DNA of 64,000 nt, from NCBI RefSeq assembly GCF_002252675.1, contig NZ_NQKY01000003.1, positions 1 to 64,000 of the forward strand. Direction: 5' to 3'. This DNA is from Synechococcus sp. BO 8801. Lineage in GTDB: Bacteria; Cyanobacteriota; Cyanobacteriia; PCC-6307; Cyanobiaceae. Of the stretch, positions 18,196-27,196 are shown piece after piece; position 1 is the stretch's first letter, and every line of letters starts with the position of its first letter. The notes under the pieces are model-generated. The model was not told the origin of the DNA, made no database searches, and saw only the letters and a list, made by a program, of their open reading frames with translations. Made by a program: the position numbers and the translations under genes.

Positions 18196-19797
18196 ATGGT
18201 GAGCCGTGTCGCCGAGGCAGGGGAGCCAGGGGCCGGAGCGATCGAGGGCCTGCTGCAGAAGATCGAGCGGCCGGCGGCCCTGGCCGATGGACAGGGGGTG
18301 ATCCTGGCGGCGAACGGGGCCTTCTGCCGGCGTTCGGGGCTGGAGCTGGCGGTGCTGCGCCAGCGGTCCCTGCAGGAGCTCTGTGCCGCCGACGTGGCGC
18401 CGCTGCTGGCGGGGACCGTGGCGAGCCTGCGCAGTGATCTGGTCGGTGGGCCTCAGATCGATGGGGCGATTCCCCTGTCGCTCAGCCGCCTGCCCGCCAA
18501 CGCCGGGCCGGGGGCGGTCTGGTGCCTGCTGGAGCTGCTCGACCAGCGGGTGAACCTGGCGGATCTGGATGGCCTGGTGACGGACCGCTACGGGGCCGGT
18601 GCCGTGCTGCTGCATCTGCAGGTGCTGCAGCTCGACCTGGTGCGCGGCCGGCTGGGCATCGCCGCCTGCGAGGCCCTGATCGAGGAGATCGCCCACCGCC
18701 TGGAGGCGGCCCTTCCGGCCGGTGGCTTCTTCTCCCGCCAGGGGGGGGACCGCCTGCTGGCCCTGGTGCCGGGAGCGATGGGCATCGACGCGGTGCGCGA
18801 CATGGCCGGCGAGCTGCTGACCAGCCTGGAGAGCCCCACCACGGTCCTGGAGCACGTCATCGAGCCATCGCTGAACGTGGGCATCAGCCGGGCCCCCGAC
18901 GACGGCAGCGAGTTCTCGGTGCTCCTGGATGCCGCCACCCGGGCGCTGGAGGAAACCCACCGCCAGCCCTTTCCCAGCTGCTGCATCGCGGCGCCGGTGG
19001 AGCGGTCGGTCCAGCTGCAGGAACTGCTGGCCCGTCCGCTCGCCCTGGCGATCGAGCAGGAGCAGCTGGAGCTGGCCTTCCAGCCGATCATCGAGCTGGA
19101 ATCCGGCCGGGTGATCGCCGCCGAGGTGCTCTGCCGCTGGGACGACCCGGTGCTGGGACGCCAGTCCCCCGCCGACTTCATCGACGTGGCCGAGGCCACG
19201 GCCCAGATCTCCTCCCTGGGGCGCTGGGTGATGGAGCGGGCGTTCGAGGCCCTCCGCCGCTGGGACCTCGCCGGGCTGCAGCTGGGCAGGATCTGCGTGA
19301 ACGTCTCGCCGCTCCAGGTGCAGGATCCGACCTGGAGCAGCGACCTGCTGATGGCCCTGGAACGCCACCAGCTGACGCCCGATCGCATTGTCCTGGAGCT
19401 CACCGAAGGCAGCATCCTGGAGATGTCGACCCATGTGGCCGACCAGCTGCGGGATCTGAGGCGGCAGGGGTTCGCGCTGGCCATGGATGATTTCGGCACC
19501 GGCTATTCCGGCCTGCAGCGGCTCACCGAGCTGCCCTTCAGCGAAGTCAAGATCGACCGGAGCCTGATCTCCGCGATCGACTACGACCAGCTGCAGCAGG
19601 CCATGCTCAGCGCCGTGATTCGGCTTAGTGACGCCACCGGGATCATGGTGGTGGTGGAGGGGGTGGAACGCTCCCGCCAGCGGCAGATGCTGCTCACCCT
19701 CGGCTGTCGCCACGGCCAGGGGTACCAGCTCTCGGCCCCGCTTTCCGAACAGGAGCTGGAGGCCCTGCTCCAGAGCCAGATCACACCGGAGGCCTGA
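18196..19797 (+). CDS. PAS/degenerate-GGDEF/EAL c-di-GMP phosphodiesterase
   Basis: A 533-residue protein. The N-terminal ~110 residues resemble a PAS sensor (PAALADGQGVILAANGAFCRRSG). A GGDEF-like domain follows whose loop reads RQGGDRL, so cyclase activity is unlikely. The C-terminal EAL domain (about 280-525) keeps the metal and catalytic residues: EVLCRW in place of EAL, NVSPLQ, LELTEG, DDFGTGYSG, KIDRSL and VVVEGVE. It probably hydrolyses c-di-GMP, perhaps with GTP-regulated activity. No transmembrane segment. Confidence 0.9.
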   Translation: MVSRVAEAGEPGAGAIEGLLQKIERPAALADGQGVILAANGAFCRRSGLELAVLRQRSLQELCAADVAPLLAGTVASLRSDLVGGPQIDGAIPLSLSRLPANAGPGAVWCLLELLDQRVNLADLDGLVTDRYGAGAVLLHLQVLQLDLVRGRLGIAACEALIEEIAHRLEAALPAGGFFSRQGGDRLLALVPGAMGIDAVRDMAGELLTSLESPTTVLEHVIEPSLNVGISRAPDDGSEFSVLLDAATRALEETHRQPFPSCCIAAPVERSVQLQELLARPLALAIEQEQLELAFQPIIELESGRVIAAEVLCRWDDPVLGRQSPADFIDVAEATAQISSLGRWVMERAFEALRRWDLAGLQLGRICVNVSPLQVQDPTWSSDLLMALERHQLTPDRIVLELTEGSILEMSTHVADQLRDLRRQGFALAMDDFGTGYSGLQRLTELPFSEVKIDRSLISAIDYDQLQQAMLSAVIRLSDATGIMVVVEGVERSRQRQMLLTLGCRHGQGYQLSAPLSEQELEALLQSQITPEA

Positions 19798-19809
19798 GGG
19801 AATCCCCGG

Positions 19810-20304
19810 ATGGCCTGGAGCCTCCCCCTGCTGCTGTCCATCGACATCGGCGATGGGCGCTCCGTGGCGGGGCTCTCCAAGGCGATCCAGCTGTCGGTGG
19901 CGCCGGTGTTCCTGTTCACCGGTGTCACCGGTCTGCTGAGCCTGTTCAGCTCCCGGCTGGCCCGGATCATCGACCGCACCCGGGTCCTGCAGGAGGCCCT
20001 GGCGAAGAGCCGGGCGCAGCCGGATCCCGATCCCGAGGACGGGGACCGGCTGGAGCAGGTGCTGGCGGTGCAGCGGCGACGCACCTTCCTGATCAACCGG
20101 GCGATCCTGGCGGTCACCGTCACCGCCCTGCTGGTGGCCGCCGTGGTGGCGGTGCTGTTCATCAGCGCGGTGGCGGCCCTTGATGTCACCGCCATCGTGG
20201 TGCCCCTGTTCGTGGCGGCCATGGGCGCCATGATCGTGGGTCTGCTGCTGTTCCTGTTGGAGGTGCAGCTGGCCATCAGCCAGAACCCGCGCCGGTACTA
20301 CTGA
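19810..20304 (+). CDS. DUF2721 membrane protein
   Basis: A 164-residue protein of the DUF2721 family: AIQLSVAPVFLFTGVTGLLSLFSSRLARIIDRTR, a cytoplasmic linker, RRRTFLINRAILAV, then two more hydrophobic helices. Three membrane segments are expected. Function unknown. It begins 12 bases after the EAL gene and is probably co-transcribed. Confidence 0.85.
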   Translation: MAWSLPLLLSIDIGDGRSVAGLSKAIQLSVAPVFLFTGVTGLLSLFSSRLARIIDRTRVLQEALAKSRAQPDPDPEDGDRLEQVLAVQRRRTFLINRAILAVTVTALLVAAVVAVLFISAVAALDVTAIVVPLFVAAMGAMIVGLLLFLLEVQLAISQNPRRYY

Positions 20305-20352
20305 GCCCCGGCGGCCCTCCGCCGCTCCTGGGTGGGGCGGCTGCGGGGAACC

Positions 20353-20742
20353 ATGGATCAGCCATCCCCACCGGCCATGCCCCCCAGCCCCGCCCAGCGA
20401 CAGGGAGCCTGGGCGGAGCAGCGGGTGCTGCGGCTGCTGCGGCTGCGCGGCTGGCAGCTGCTGGAGCGCAACTGGCGCTGCCGCTGGGGCGAACTGGACC
20501 TGGTGCTCCACAAGCCGGGACGGCTGCTGCTGGTGGAGGTGAAGGGGCGCCGCAGCGGTGGCCTGGATGGCGGCGGGGCGGCGGCCCTGCGCTGGTCAAA
20601 GCGCCAGCGGCTGGCGCGGGCCTGGGACTGCTGGCTGGCGGCCCATCCGCGCTGGGAGCGGACGCCGGTGGAGCAGGTGGCGGCCCTGGTGCCGCTGCCG
20701 CCCTCCCGGGCGCCGGTGCGCTGGATCCGGCTGGGCGACTGA
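20353..20742 (+). CDS. UPF0102 (YraN) nuclease-fold protein
   Basis: About 129 residues, similar to UPF0102/YraN proteins with a restriction-endonuclease-like fold. Key elements are GAWAEQRVLRLLRLRGWQLLERN, WGELDLVL (acidic site) and LLLVEVKGRR (the E-x-K). Cellular role unclear. ATG 20353 is preferred to an upstream GTG at 20332. The gene lies 48 bases after DUF2721. Confidence 0.9.
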   Translation: MDQPSPPAMPPSPAQRQGAWAEQRVLRLLRLRGWQLLERNWRCRWGELDLVLHKPGRLLLVEVKGRRSGGLDGGGAAALRWSKRQRLARAWDCWLAAHPRWERTPVEQVAALVPLPPSRAPVRWIRLGD

Positions 20743-20789
20743 AGCGATCCTCCGCCGAGGTGCGCCCCAGGAGAGGGGAAGCGGGCGAC

Positions 20790-21095
20790 TCAGGGCTGGC
20801 CGGTGGCCGGGGCGGAAGGGGCCGGCGTGGCCGCCGGGGTTGGCGTCATCGTGTAGTACACGGTGCAGCGGTAGCGGGTGTTGTCCAGGCCCACCTCCAG
20901 GTCCTCGCAGACGGTGCGGGTGACCGTGGCGCCCTTGGGCACCTGGCTCCTGGCCTGCTGGCGGGTCGCCTGACGGTCGAAGATCGATTCGGCGGTGACG
21001 CTGCCGGCCCGGGCAGGGACCGCCAGCAGGGCAAGGCCGCCGGCCAGCAGGGCGCCGCTCAGCCCGGCGGCGCTCAGTCGGAAACCACGTGCCAT
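20790..21095 (-). CDS. Secreted small hypothetical protein
   Basis: A 101-residue protein with a clear signal peptide (hydrophobic GLSGALLAGGLALLAV, cleavage likely after PARA). The mature part has two Cys (TVCEDLEV, RYRCTVYY) and ends in a Pro/Ala/Thr-rich tail. I recognise no family. It is divergent from rsmA with a 79-base gap. Confidence 0.72.
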   Translation of the reverse strand: MARGFRLSAAGLSGALLAGGLALLAVPARAGSVTAESIFDRQATRQQARSQVPKGATVTRTVCEDLEVGLDNTRYRCTVYYTMTPTPAATPAPSAPATGQP

Positions 21096-21174
21096 GGCAG
21101 GGAGGGCGAAACGCTGCTCCAGCTCTAGCCAGGCCTGACGGCGCTGCAATCTGGGGAGACCTGCCGGCGCTTCC

Positions 21175-22020
21175 ATGACCTTCAGCGGCCACCGGGCCCG
21201 CAAGCGCTTCGGGCAGCACTGGCTCACCGATGGCCAGATCCTCGATCGCATCGTGGCGGCCGCCGACCTGCGGGGCGACGACCATGTTCTGGAGGTCGGC
21301 CCGGGCCGGGGCGCCCTGACCGAACGGCTGCTGGCGTCGCCGGCGGCCTCGCTGCTGGCGGTGGAACTGGACCGGGACCTGGTGGCGGGCCTGCGGCAGC
21401 GGTTCGGGGGCGACGGGCGCTTCACCCTGATCGAGGGGGACGTGCTGGAGCTGGCGCTGCCCTTCCCCGACCGTCCCGCGCCCACCAAGGTGGTCGCCAA
21501 CATCCCGTACAACATCACCGGACCGCTGCTGGAGCTGCTGGTGGGGCGCCTGGGCCGGCTCGCCCCCTGCCGCTTCGAGCGCCTGGTGCTGCTGGTGCAG
21601 CAGGAGGTGGGCCAGCGGATCCGGGCCCGGCCGGGCAGCAGCGCCTTTTCGGCCCTCAGCGTGCGCCTGCAGCTGCTGGCCCGCTGCAGCAGCGTCTGCC
21701 CGGTGCCGGCCCGCTGCTTCTCCCCGCCGCCGAAGGTCACCTCGGAGGTGATCGTGATCGAGCCCGTCCCGCCGGAGTCCCTGCCGCCGCTGGACCAGGC
21801 CCTGGCGGTGGAGCGGCTGCTGACACGCTGCTTCGCGGGACGGCGCAAGATGCTGCGCACCACCCTGGCGGGACTGCTGCCGGCGTCGGCCCTGCTGGAG
21901 GTGGCCGCCGCCGCCGGCGTCGATCTGCAGCAGCGGCCCCAGGAGCTGGCACCCGATCGCTGGCTGGCGCTCGCCACCGGCTTGAATCGGGCATCGAGCG
22001 CCGATCCCGGCGGAGCGTGA
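21175..22020 (+). CDS. rsmA: 16S rRNA dimethyladenosine transferase
   Basis: KsgA/RsmA dimethylates two adjacent adenosines near the 3' end of 16S rRNA. It is 281 residues, with the N-terminal [14 protein letters not shown] motif [16 protein letters not shown] and the catalytic NIPYNI motif (N-I/L-P-Y). The stop overlaps a possible GTG start of ispE (GTGA), a common pairing. Confidence 0.96.
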   Translation: MTFSGHRARKRFGQHWLTDGQILDRIVAAADLRGDDHVLEVGPGRGALTERLLASPAASLLAVELDRDLVAGLRQRFGGDGRFTLIEGDVLELALPFPDRPAPTKVVANIPYNITGPLLELLVGRLGRLAPCRFERLVLLVQQEVGQRIRARPGSSAFSALSVRLQLLARCSSVCPVPARCFSPPPKVTSEVIVIEPVPPESLPPLDQALAVERLLTRCFAGRRKMLRTTLAGLLPASALLEVAAAAGVDLQQRPQELAPDRWLALATGLNRASSADPGGA

Positions 22021-22025
22021 TCCCG

Positions 22026-22976
22026 ATGGCAGATGTGACGGTGCGGGCCCCCGCCAAGATCAACCTGCACCTGGAGGTGCTGGGCCTGCGGCCGGACGGC
22101 TACCACGAGCTGGCGATGGTGATGCAGAGCATCGACCTGGCCGACACCCTGGTGCTGCGCTCCACCGCCGACGCCACGATCCGGCTGCGCAGCGACAGCG
22201 CGGAGCTGCCCAGTGACGGCACCAACCTGATCGTCAGGGCGGCGGAGCTGCTGCGCTCCCGGGTCGGCCTGCCGGAGCTGGGCGTGGACATCACCCTGCA
22301 GAAGCGCATACCCATCGGCGCCGGTCTGGCGGGGGGCTCGAGCGATGGGGCCGCTGCCCTGGTGGGCCTCGATGCCCTCTGGGGCCTGAGCCTGGGCTCG
22401 GCGCGGCTGCACGGGCTGGCGGCCGAGCTGGGATCCGACATGCCGTTCTGCCTGGAGGGCGGCACCCAGCTCTGCTTCGGCCGCGGTGAGCGGCTCGAGC
22501 CCGTGACGGCCGCCGGGGCGCCTGGACAGGCCGTGCTGCTGATCAAGCATCCCGAGGCCAGCGTCTCCACCCCCTGGGCCTACGGCCGCTGCCGGGACCT
22601 GCGCGGCGATTTCTATCTCGACGCCGAGGAGGACTTCGAGCAGCGGCGCCAGGCCCTGCGCCAGGGTCCCCTGGTGGCGGCCCTGGCCGGCCGGGGCCCC
22701 CTGCCCCACCTGCGCAACGACCTGCAGGCGGTGGTGGAGCCGGAGGTGGAGAGCATCCGCGCCGGCCTCGACCTGCTGCGCCGTGGCCCGGGGGGCCTGG
22801 CCGTGGCGATGAGCGGCTCGGGGCCGAGTCTGTTCGCGCTCCACCCGGATCTGGCCACGGCCGAGGCGGCCCGCGATGCCCTGGCGGAGCCCCTGGCGGC
22901 GCTGGGCTTCGACGCCTGGTGCTGCCGCTGCGGCGGATCCGGTGTCAGCCTGGTGACGGATGGATCCGCGCCATGA
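22026..22976 (+). CDS. ispE: 4-diphosphocytidyl-2-C-methyl-D-erythritol kinase
   Basis: GHMP kinase of the MEP isoprenoid pathway; supplies precursors for carotenoids, the phytyl chain and quinones. About 316 residues with [11 protein letters not shown], the glycine-rich ATP loop [17 protein letters not shown] and the C-terminal [15 protein letters not shown] 22026 is preferred; GTG 22017 is also in frame. Its stop overlaps the next start (ATGA). Confidence 0.96.
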   Translation: MADVTVRAPAKINLHLEVLGLRPDGYHELAMVMQSIDLADTLVLRSTADATIRLRSDSAELPSDGTNLIVRAAELLRSRVGLPELGVDITLQKRIPIGAGLAGGSSDGAAALVGLDALWGLSLGSARLHGLAAELGSDMPFCLEGGTQLCFGRGERLEPVTAAGAPGQAVLLIKHPEASVSTPWAYGRCRDLRGDFYLDAEEDFEQRRQALRQGPLVAALAGRGPLPHLRNDLQAVVEPEVESIRAGLDLLRRGPGGLAVAMSGSGPSLFALHPDLATAEAARDALAEPLAALGFDAWCCRCGGSGVSLVTDGSAP

Positions 22977-23275
22977 CCGACGAACGACCCGCCCCGCCGC
23001 CGCGCAAGGGACCCCTCAGCTTCCTGTCCGGCGCCCTCACCAGCGGCTTGCTGGCCTGGCTGAGCCTGGGGGTGAGCCAGCGGGTGGTGGGCTGGTACGT
23101 GACCCATCCGCCCCACTTCGACTCGGCCTTCGCCCAGAGCATCGCCACCGCCATGAAGACCCTGATGGTGGGCATGTGCTTCCTGGCCACCTTCACCTTC
23201 GCCTTCATCGGCCTGGGGCTGTTCCTGGTGTTCATCCGCAGCCTTTGGCCGGCCGAGGCCGAATCCCCTTCCTAA
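22973..23275 (+). CDS. DUF3082 membrane protein
   Basis: A 100-residue protein of the DUF3082 family found in cyanobacteria and plastids. A short Pro-rich N-terminus precedes two hydrophobic segments ([42 protein letters not shown]) joined by a soluble loop. Function unknown. ATG 22973 overlaps the ispE stop, so it is translated with ispE. Confidence 0.83.
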   Translation: MTDERPAPPPRKGPLSFLSGALTSGLLAWLSLGVSQRVVGWYVTHPPHFDSAFAQSIATAMKTLMVGMCFLATFTFAFIGLGLFLVFIRSLWPAEAESPS

Positions 23276-23302
23276 GCTGCCTCCCAGCCGCCCCTCCCCC
23301 CG

Positions 23303-23398
23303 ATGACACCCCACGATCTGGGTCTGCTGGTGGTCCTGCTGCTGCCGGGCATGCTCCTGTCGGTCCTGCTGCTCAGCACCTTCGCCGCCGGCGGCTGA
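23303..23398 (+). CDS. 31-residue hydrophobic small protein
   Basis: ATG 23303 opens a 31-codon frame encoding a single membrane helix ([22 protein letters not shown]) between a polar MTPHD start and a GG end. It sits between DUF3082 and pdhB with short spacers. The composition and placement fit a genuine single-span micro-protein, but similarity cannot be tested here. Confidence 0.5.
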   Translation: MTPHDLGLLVVLLLPGMLLSVLLLSTFAAGG

Positions 23399-23429
23399 GA
23401 TAGGTTGGCCGCGCACAGGCCCCTGCTCC

Positions 23430-24413
23430 GTGGCTGAAACTCTCCTGTTCAACGCCCTGCGCGAAGCCATCGACGAGGAGATGGCCCGCGACCCCCATGT
23501 GTGTGTCATGGGAGAGGACGTGGGCCATTACGGCGGCTCCTACAAGGTCACCAAGGACCTCTGCGAGAAGTACGGCGAACTGCGGGTGCTGGACACCCCC
23601 ATCGCCGAGAACAGCTTCACCGGCATGGCCGTCGGTGCCGCCATGACCGGCCTGCGGCCGATCGTGGAGGGCATGAACATGGGCTTTCTGCTTCTCGCCT
23701 TCAACCAGATCTCCAACAACATGGGGATGCTGCGTTACACCAGCGGCGGCAACTACACGATCCCGGCGGTGGTGCGCGGACCCGGCGGCGTCGGCCGCCA
23801 GCTCGGTGCCGAGCACAGCCAGCGCCTCGAGGCCTACTTCCATGCCGTGCCGGGCATCAAGATCGTGGCGGTGAGCACCCCCACCAATGCCAAGGGCCTG
23901 ATGAAGGCCGCCATCCGCGACAACAATCCGGTGCTCTTCTTCGAGCACGTTCTTCTCTACAACCTCAGCGAGGACATCCCCGAGGGCGACTACATCTGTG
24001 CCCTCGACCAGGCCGAGGTCGTGCGTGAAGGCAAGGACGTCACGATGCTCACCTATTCGCGCATGCGCCACCACTGCCTCAAGGCGGTGGAGCAGCTGGA
24101 GGCCGAGGGGGTCGACGTCGAGCTGATCGACCTGATCAGCCTCAAGCCCTTCGACATGGAGACCATCGCCCGCTCGATCCGCAAGACCCACAAGGTGGTG
24201 GTGGTGGAGGAGTGCATGAAGACCGGCGGCATCGGGGCCGAACTGATCGCCCTGATCACCGAGCACTGCTTCGACGACCTCGACGCCCGGCCGGTGCGCC
24301 TCTCCTCCCAGGACATCCCCACCCCCTACAACGGCAATCTGGAGAACCTCACCATCATTCAGCCCCACCAGATCGTTGCCGCGGCGCACGATCTGAAGGC
24401 GGGTCGTCGCTGA
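23430..24413 (+). CDS. pdhB: Pyruvate dehydrogenase E1 beta subunit
   Basis: The 327-residue E1 beta chain of the pyruvate dehydrogenase complex; with PdhA it decarboxylates pyruvate using thiamine diphosphate. Signatures are [32 protein letters not shown] and the C-terminal [20 protein letters not shown]. The start is GTG 23430. secD begins one base after the stop. Confidence 0.95.
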   Translation: MAETLLFNALREAIDEEMARDPHVCVMGEDVGHYGGSYKVTKDLCEKYGELRVLDTPIAENSFTGMAVGAAMTGLRPIVEGMNMGFLLLAFNQISNNMGMLRYTSGGNYTIPAVVRGPGGVGRQLGAEHSQRLEAYFHAVPGIKIVAVSTPTNAKGLMKAAIRDNNPVLFFEHVLLYNLSEDIPEGDYICALDQAEVVREGKDVTMLTYSRMRHHCLKAVEQLEAEGVDVELIDLISLKPFDMETIARSIRKTHKVVVVEECMKTGGIGAELIALITEHCFDDLDARPVRLSSQDIPTPYNGNLENLTIIQPHQIVAAAHDLKAGRR

Positions 24414-24414
24414 G

Positions 24415-25941
24415 ATGGGACGTCAACAGGGCTGGTTCGCCCTCATCCTCGCCCTCACGATCGCCTCCGGGGCCCTGCTGGCCAACTACGGCCTGCAGCT
24501 GGGCCTCGATCTCCGCGGCGGCAGCCAGCTCACCCTCCAGGTGATGCCCGCCGGGGCCATCACCCGGGTGGACACCGAACAGCTCGAGGCGGTCAAGGAC
24601 GTGCTGGAGCGCCGCATCAACGGCCTGGGTGTGGCCGAATCCACCCTCCAGGCCGTGGGCAGCGACCAGCTGGTGCTGCAGCTTCCGGGCGAGCAGGATC
24701 CCAGCCAGGCGGCCCGGGTGCTGGGCAGCACGGCCCTGCTGGAGTTCCGCGCCCAGAAGCCCGGCACCGAGCAGGAGATGCAAGGCCTGCTGGGCCTCAA
24801 GCGCCAGGCGGAGTCGGTGCTGCGCTCCAAGCGGCCCCCCTCCGCCCTCGATGACCCCACGGCCACACCGCCGCCGCCACCGTCCTCCCTGTCGCCGGAG
24901 GATCTGGCCAAGGCGCTCACCTCCCTCGGAATCAAGGTTCCCGCCGGCGCCAGTGAGGTCGACCAGCTGGAGCTGCTGCTGCGGGAGACCAATCGCCGCA
25001 TCCTTGCCCTCTACGGCCCTCCCCTGATCACCGGCAAGGACCTCACCAGTGCCGGCCGCCAGCAGCAGGCCACCGGATCCGGCTGGGAGGTGACCCTGGG
25101 CTTCAACCGGGAAGGGGGTGAGAAGTTCGCCGCCCTCACACAGTCGATCGCCGGCACCAACCGGGTGCTCGGCATCGTCCTCGATGGGCGGTCGATCAGC
25201 GAGGCCAGCGTCGGCGAGCAGTTCAAGGTGGCCGGCATCACCGGCGGATCCGCTTCGATCACCGGCAACTTCAGCGCCGAGGAGGCCCGTGACCTGGAGG
25301 TCCAGCTGCGGGGCGGCTCCCTGCCCCTGCCGGTGAAGATCGTTGAAGTGCGCACGGTCGGTCCGTCCCTGGGGGCCGAGAACATCCGCTCCAGCCTGGT
25401 GGCCGGCCTCTCCGGCCTGGCCCTGGTGGCGGTGTTCATGGCGGTGGTCTACCGCCTGCCCGGGATGGTGGCGGTGGTGGCCCTGAGCCTCTACGCCCTG
25501 TTCAACCTGGCCATCTATGCCCTGATTCCCGTCACCCTCACCCTGCCGGGCATCGCCGGTTTCATCCTCTCCATGGGCATGGCCGTGGATGCCAACGTGC
25601 TGATCTTCGAGCGGATCAAGGAGGAGCTGCGGGCCGGCAACACCCTGATCCGCTCCATCGACACGGGCTTCTCCCTGGCCCTGTCCTCGATCATCGACGG
25701 CCACGTCACCGGCCTGATCAGCTGCGCTGCCCTGTTCTTCCTGGGCACCGGCCTGGTCAAGGGCTTTGCCGTCACCCTGGCGATCGGCCTGCTGCTCAGC
25801 CTGTTCACCGCCCTCACCTGCACCCGCACCCTGCTGCGGCTGCTGATGAGCTACCCGACCCTGCGGCGCCCCACCTACTTCCTCCCCGCCCGCCAGCTGC
25901 CCCCTCTCCGGGCCGGCGCGGCCCCGGCGGGCGCGGCCTGA
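24415..25941 (+). CDS. secD: Protein translocase subunit SecD
   Basis: A 508-residue partner of SecYEG that uses the proton gradient to complete export. It has an N-terminal membrane segment with LGLDLRGGSQLTLQV, a large periplasmic P1 domain holding a Pro-rich linker near residues 140-165, and six-helix RND-like membrane core (GPSLGAENIRSSL, SMGMAVDANVLIFERIKEEL). It precedes secF by 9 bases. Confidence 0.96.
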   Translation: MGRQQGWFALILALTIASGALLANYGLQLGLDLRGGSQLTLQVMPAGAITRVDTEQLEAVKDVLERRINGLGVAESTLQAVGSDQLVLQLPGEQDPSQAARVLGSTALLEFRAQKPGTEQEMQGLLGLKRQAESVLRSKRPPSALDDPTATPPPPPSSLSPEDLAKALTSLGIKVPAGASEVDQLELLLRETNRRILALYGPPLITGKDLTSAGRQQQATGSGWEVTLGFNREGGEKFAALTQSIAGTNRVLGIVLDGRSISEASVGEQFKVAGITGGSASITGNFSAEEARDLEVQLRGGSLPLPVKIVEVRTVGPSLGAENIRSSLVAGLSGLALVAVFMAVVYRLPGMVAVVALSLYALFNLAIYALIPVTLTLPGIAGFILSMGMAVDANVLIFERIKEELRAGNTLIRSIDTGFSLALSSIIDGHVTGLISCAALFFLGTGLVKGFAVTLAIGLLLSLFTALTCTRTLLRLLMSYPTLRRPTYFLPARQLPPLRAGAAPAGAA

Positions 25942-25950
25942 ATCACTGCC

Positions 25951-26904
25951 ATGACCTCCGTCCCCTCCCCCCGCTTCCGCATCAACCGTCACCGGCGGCT
26001 GGCCTGGCTGGGCTCGGGGCTGGCCTGCGGCCTCAGCCTGCTGGGGCTGGCCCTCTGCTGGCTGAACCCGGCCATCCATGCGCCCCTGCGGCCCGGCCTC
26101 GATTTCACCGGCGGCACCCAGGTGCAGGTGGAGCGGGACTGTGCCCCCTGCAAGCCGGTCACCCCCGTCGAGGTGCGGGAGGGCCTCAGCCGCCTGACCC
26201 TGCCGTCCCCGGAAGGGGAGCGGCCCCCGAGCCTGGGCAGCGCCTCGGTGCAGGTGCTGGACGGCGGCCGCTCCCTGCTGCTGCGACTGCCGGCCCTCGA
26301 CGCCGACCAGAGCACGGCCCTCATCGATGACCTGGGCAAGCGGTTCGGACCGCTGCGCTCCAGCGGCACCTCGGTCAACACGATCGGCCCCACCCTGGGC
26401 TCGCGACTGCTGCGCGGCAGCCTCATCTCCCTGCTGGTGAGCTTCGTGGCCATCTCCGTCTATATCTCCTTCAGCTACAGCGGCATCTTCGCCGTGCTGG
26501 CCCTGCTGTGCCTGGCCCACGACGTGCTGATCACCTGCGGGCTGTTCGCCTGGCTGGGGCTGCTCCAGGGGATCGAGGTGGATTCCCTGTTCGCCGTCTC
26601 CCTGATCACGATCGCCGGCTATTCGGTCAACGACACGGTGGTGGTCTATGACCGGATCCGCGAGCAGCGCCGCAACCTGGCTGATCTTCCCCTGGTGGAT
26701 CAGGTGGATGTGGCCGTGGATGCCACCCTCACCCGATCGCTTTACACCTCGTTCACCACCCTGCTGCCCCTGGTGGCCCTGATCTTCTTCGGCGGCAGCA
26801 CTCTGTTCTGGTTTGCCGTGGCGCTCACAGTGGGCATCGCCGTCGGCAGCTGGTCGAGCATCGGCCTGGCGCCCACCCTGCTGCCGGTGTTCTCGAAGCG
26901 ATGA
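25951..26904 (+). CDS. secF: Protein translocase subunit SecF
   Basis: 317 residues. RPGLDFTGGTQVQVE follows the first membrane helix; the core shows TIGPTLGSRLLRGSL and GYSVNDTVVVYDRIREQRR. It forms the SecDF complex with the preceding gene. Its stop overlaps the start of the next small gene (ATGA). Confidence 0.95.
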   Translation: MTSVPSPRFRINRHRRLAWLGSGLACGLSLLGLALCWLNPAIHAPLRPGLDFTGGTQVQVERDCAPCKPVTPVEVREGLSRLTLPSPEGERPPSLGSASVQVLDGGRSLLLRLPALDADQSTALIDDLGKRFGPLRSSGTSVNTIGPTLGSRLLRGSLISLLVSFVAISVYISFSYSGIFAVLALLCLAHDVLITCGLFAWLGLLQGIEVDSLFAVSLITIAGYSVNDTVVVYDRIREQRRNLADLPLVDQVDVAVDATLTRSLYTSFTTLLPLVALIFFGGSTLFWFAVALTVGIAVGSWSSIGLAPTLLPVFSKR

Positions 26905-27128
26905 GGGGCCCCGACCGCAGCGAGCCGATCCGGCGCGGCGGCTGGCCCCTGCTGCCGGTGGTGCTGCTGGTGCTGGCCCTGATCGACCTGCGGGTCGAGC
27001 TGATCCTGCTCTGGGACCACCTCACCCTGACCTCCCTCACCGCCGCCGTGCGCTCCCACCTCCTGGCCGTCACGGTGCTGGTGGCCCAGCCCTCCCTCTG
27101 GCACCACTACCGACGCGTCCGCGGCTGA
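26901..27128 (+). CDS. Small two-helix membrane protein after secF
   Basis: A 75-residue protein with an N-terminal basic stretch, then hydrophobic LLPVVLLVLALIDLRVELILL and LLAVTVLVAQPSLW, ending HHYRRVRG. It overlaps secF by 4 bases and is thus coupled to secDF translation. I recognise no family. Confidence 0.75.
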   Translation: MRGPDRSEPIRRGGWPLLPVVLLVLALIDLRVELILLWDHLTLTSLTAAVRSHLLAVTVLVAQPSLWHHYRRVRG

Positions 27129-27160
27129 GACGGCCAGCCCCGGCCCCCGGCCGTTCCCGC

Positions 27161-27196
27161 GATCAGGTCCGATCCGGTGATCAGGTCCGATCCCAG
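27161..27196. repeat. 18-nt tandem duplication at a permease stop codon
   Basis: GATCAGGTCCGATCC is repeated with an 18-base period (27161 and 27179). The downstream AI-2E permease ends inside it; read on the minus strand the duplicated unit repeats the last codons and the stop in frame, giving a second Asp-Arg-Thr-stop six codons later. Confidence 0.85.

Noticed and set aside
27130-27154. Terminator between the secF-linked gene and the AI-2E gene
   Set aside because: ACGGCC and GGCCGT can pair but only 6 bp with a 13-base C-rich loop and no T tract; too weak to list.
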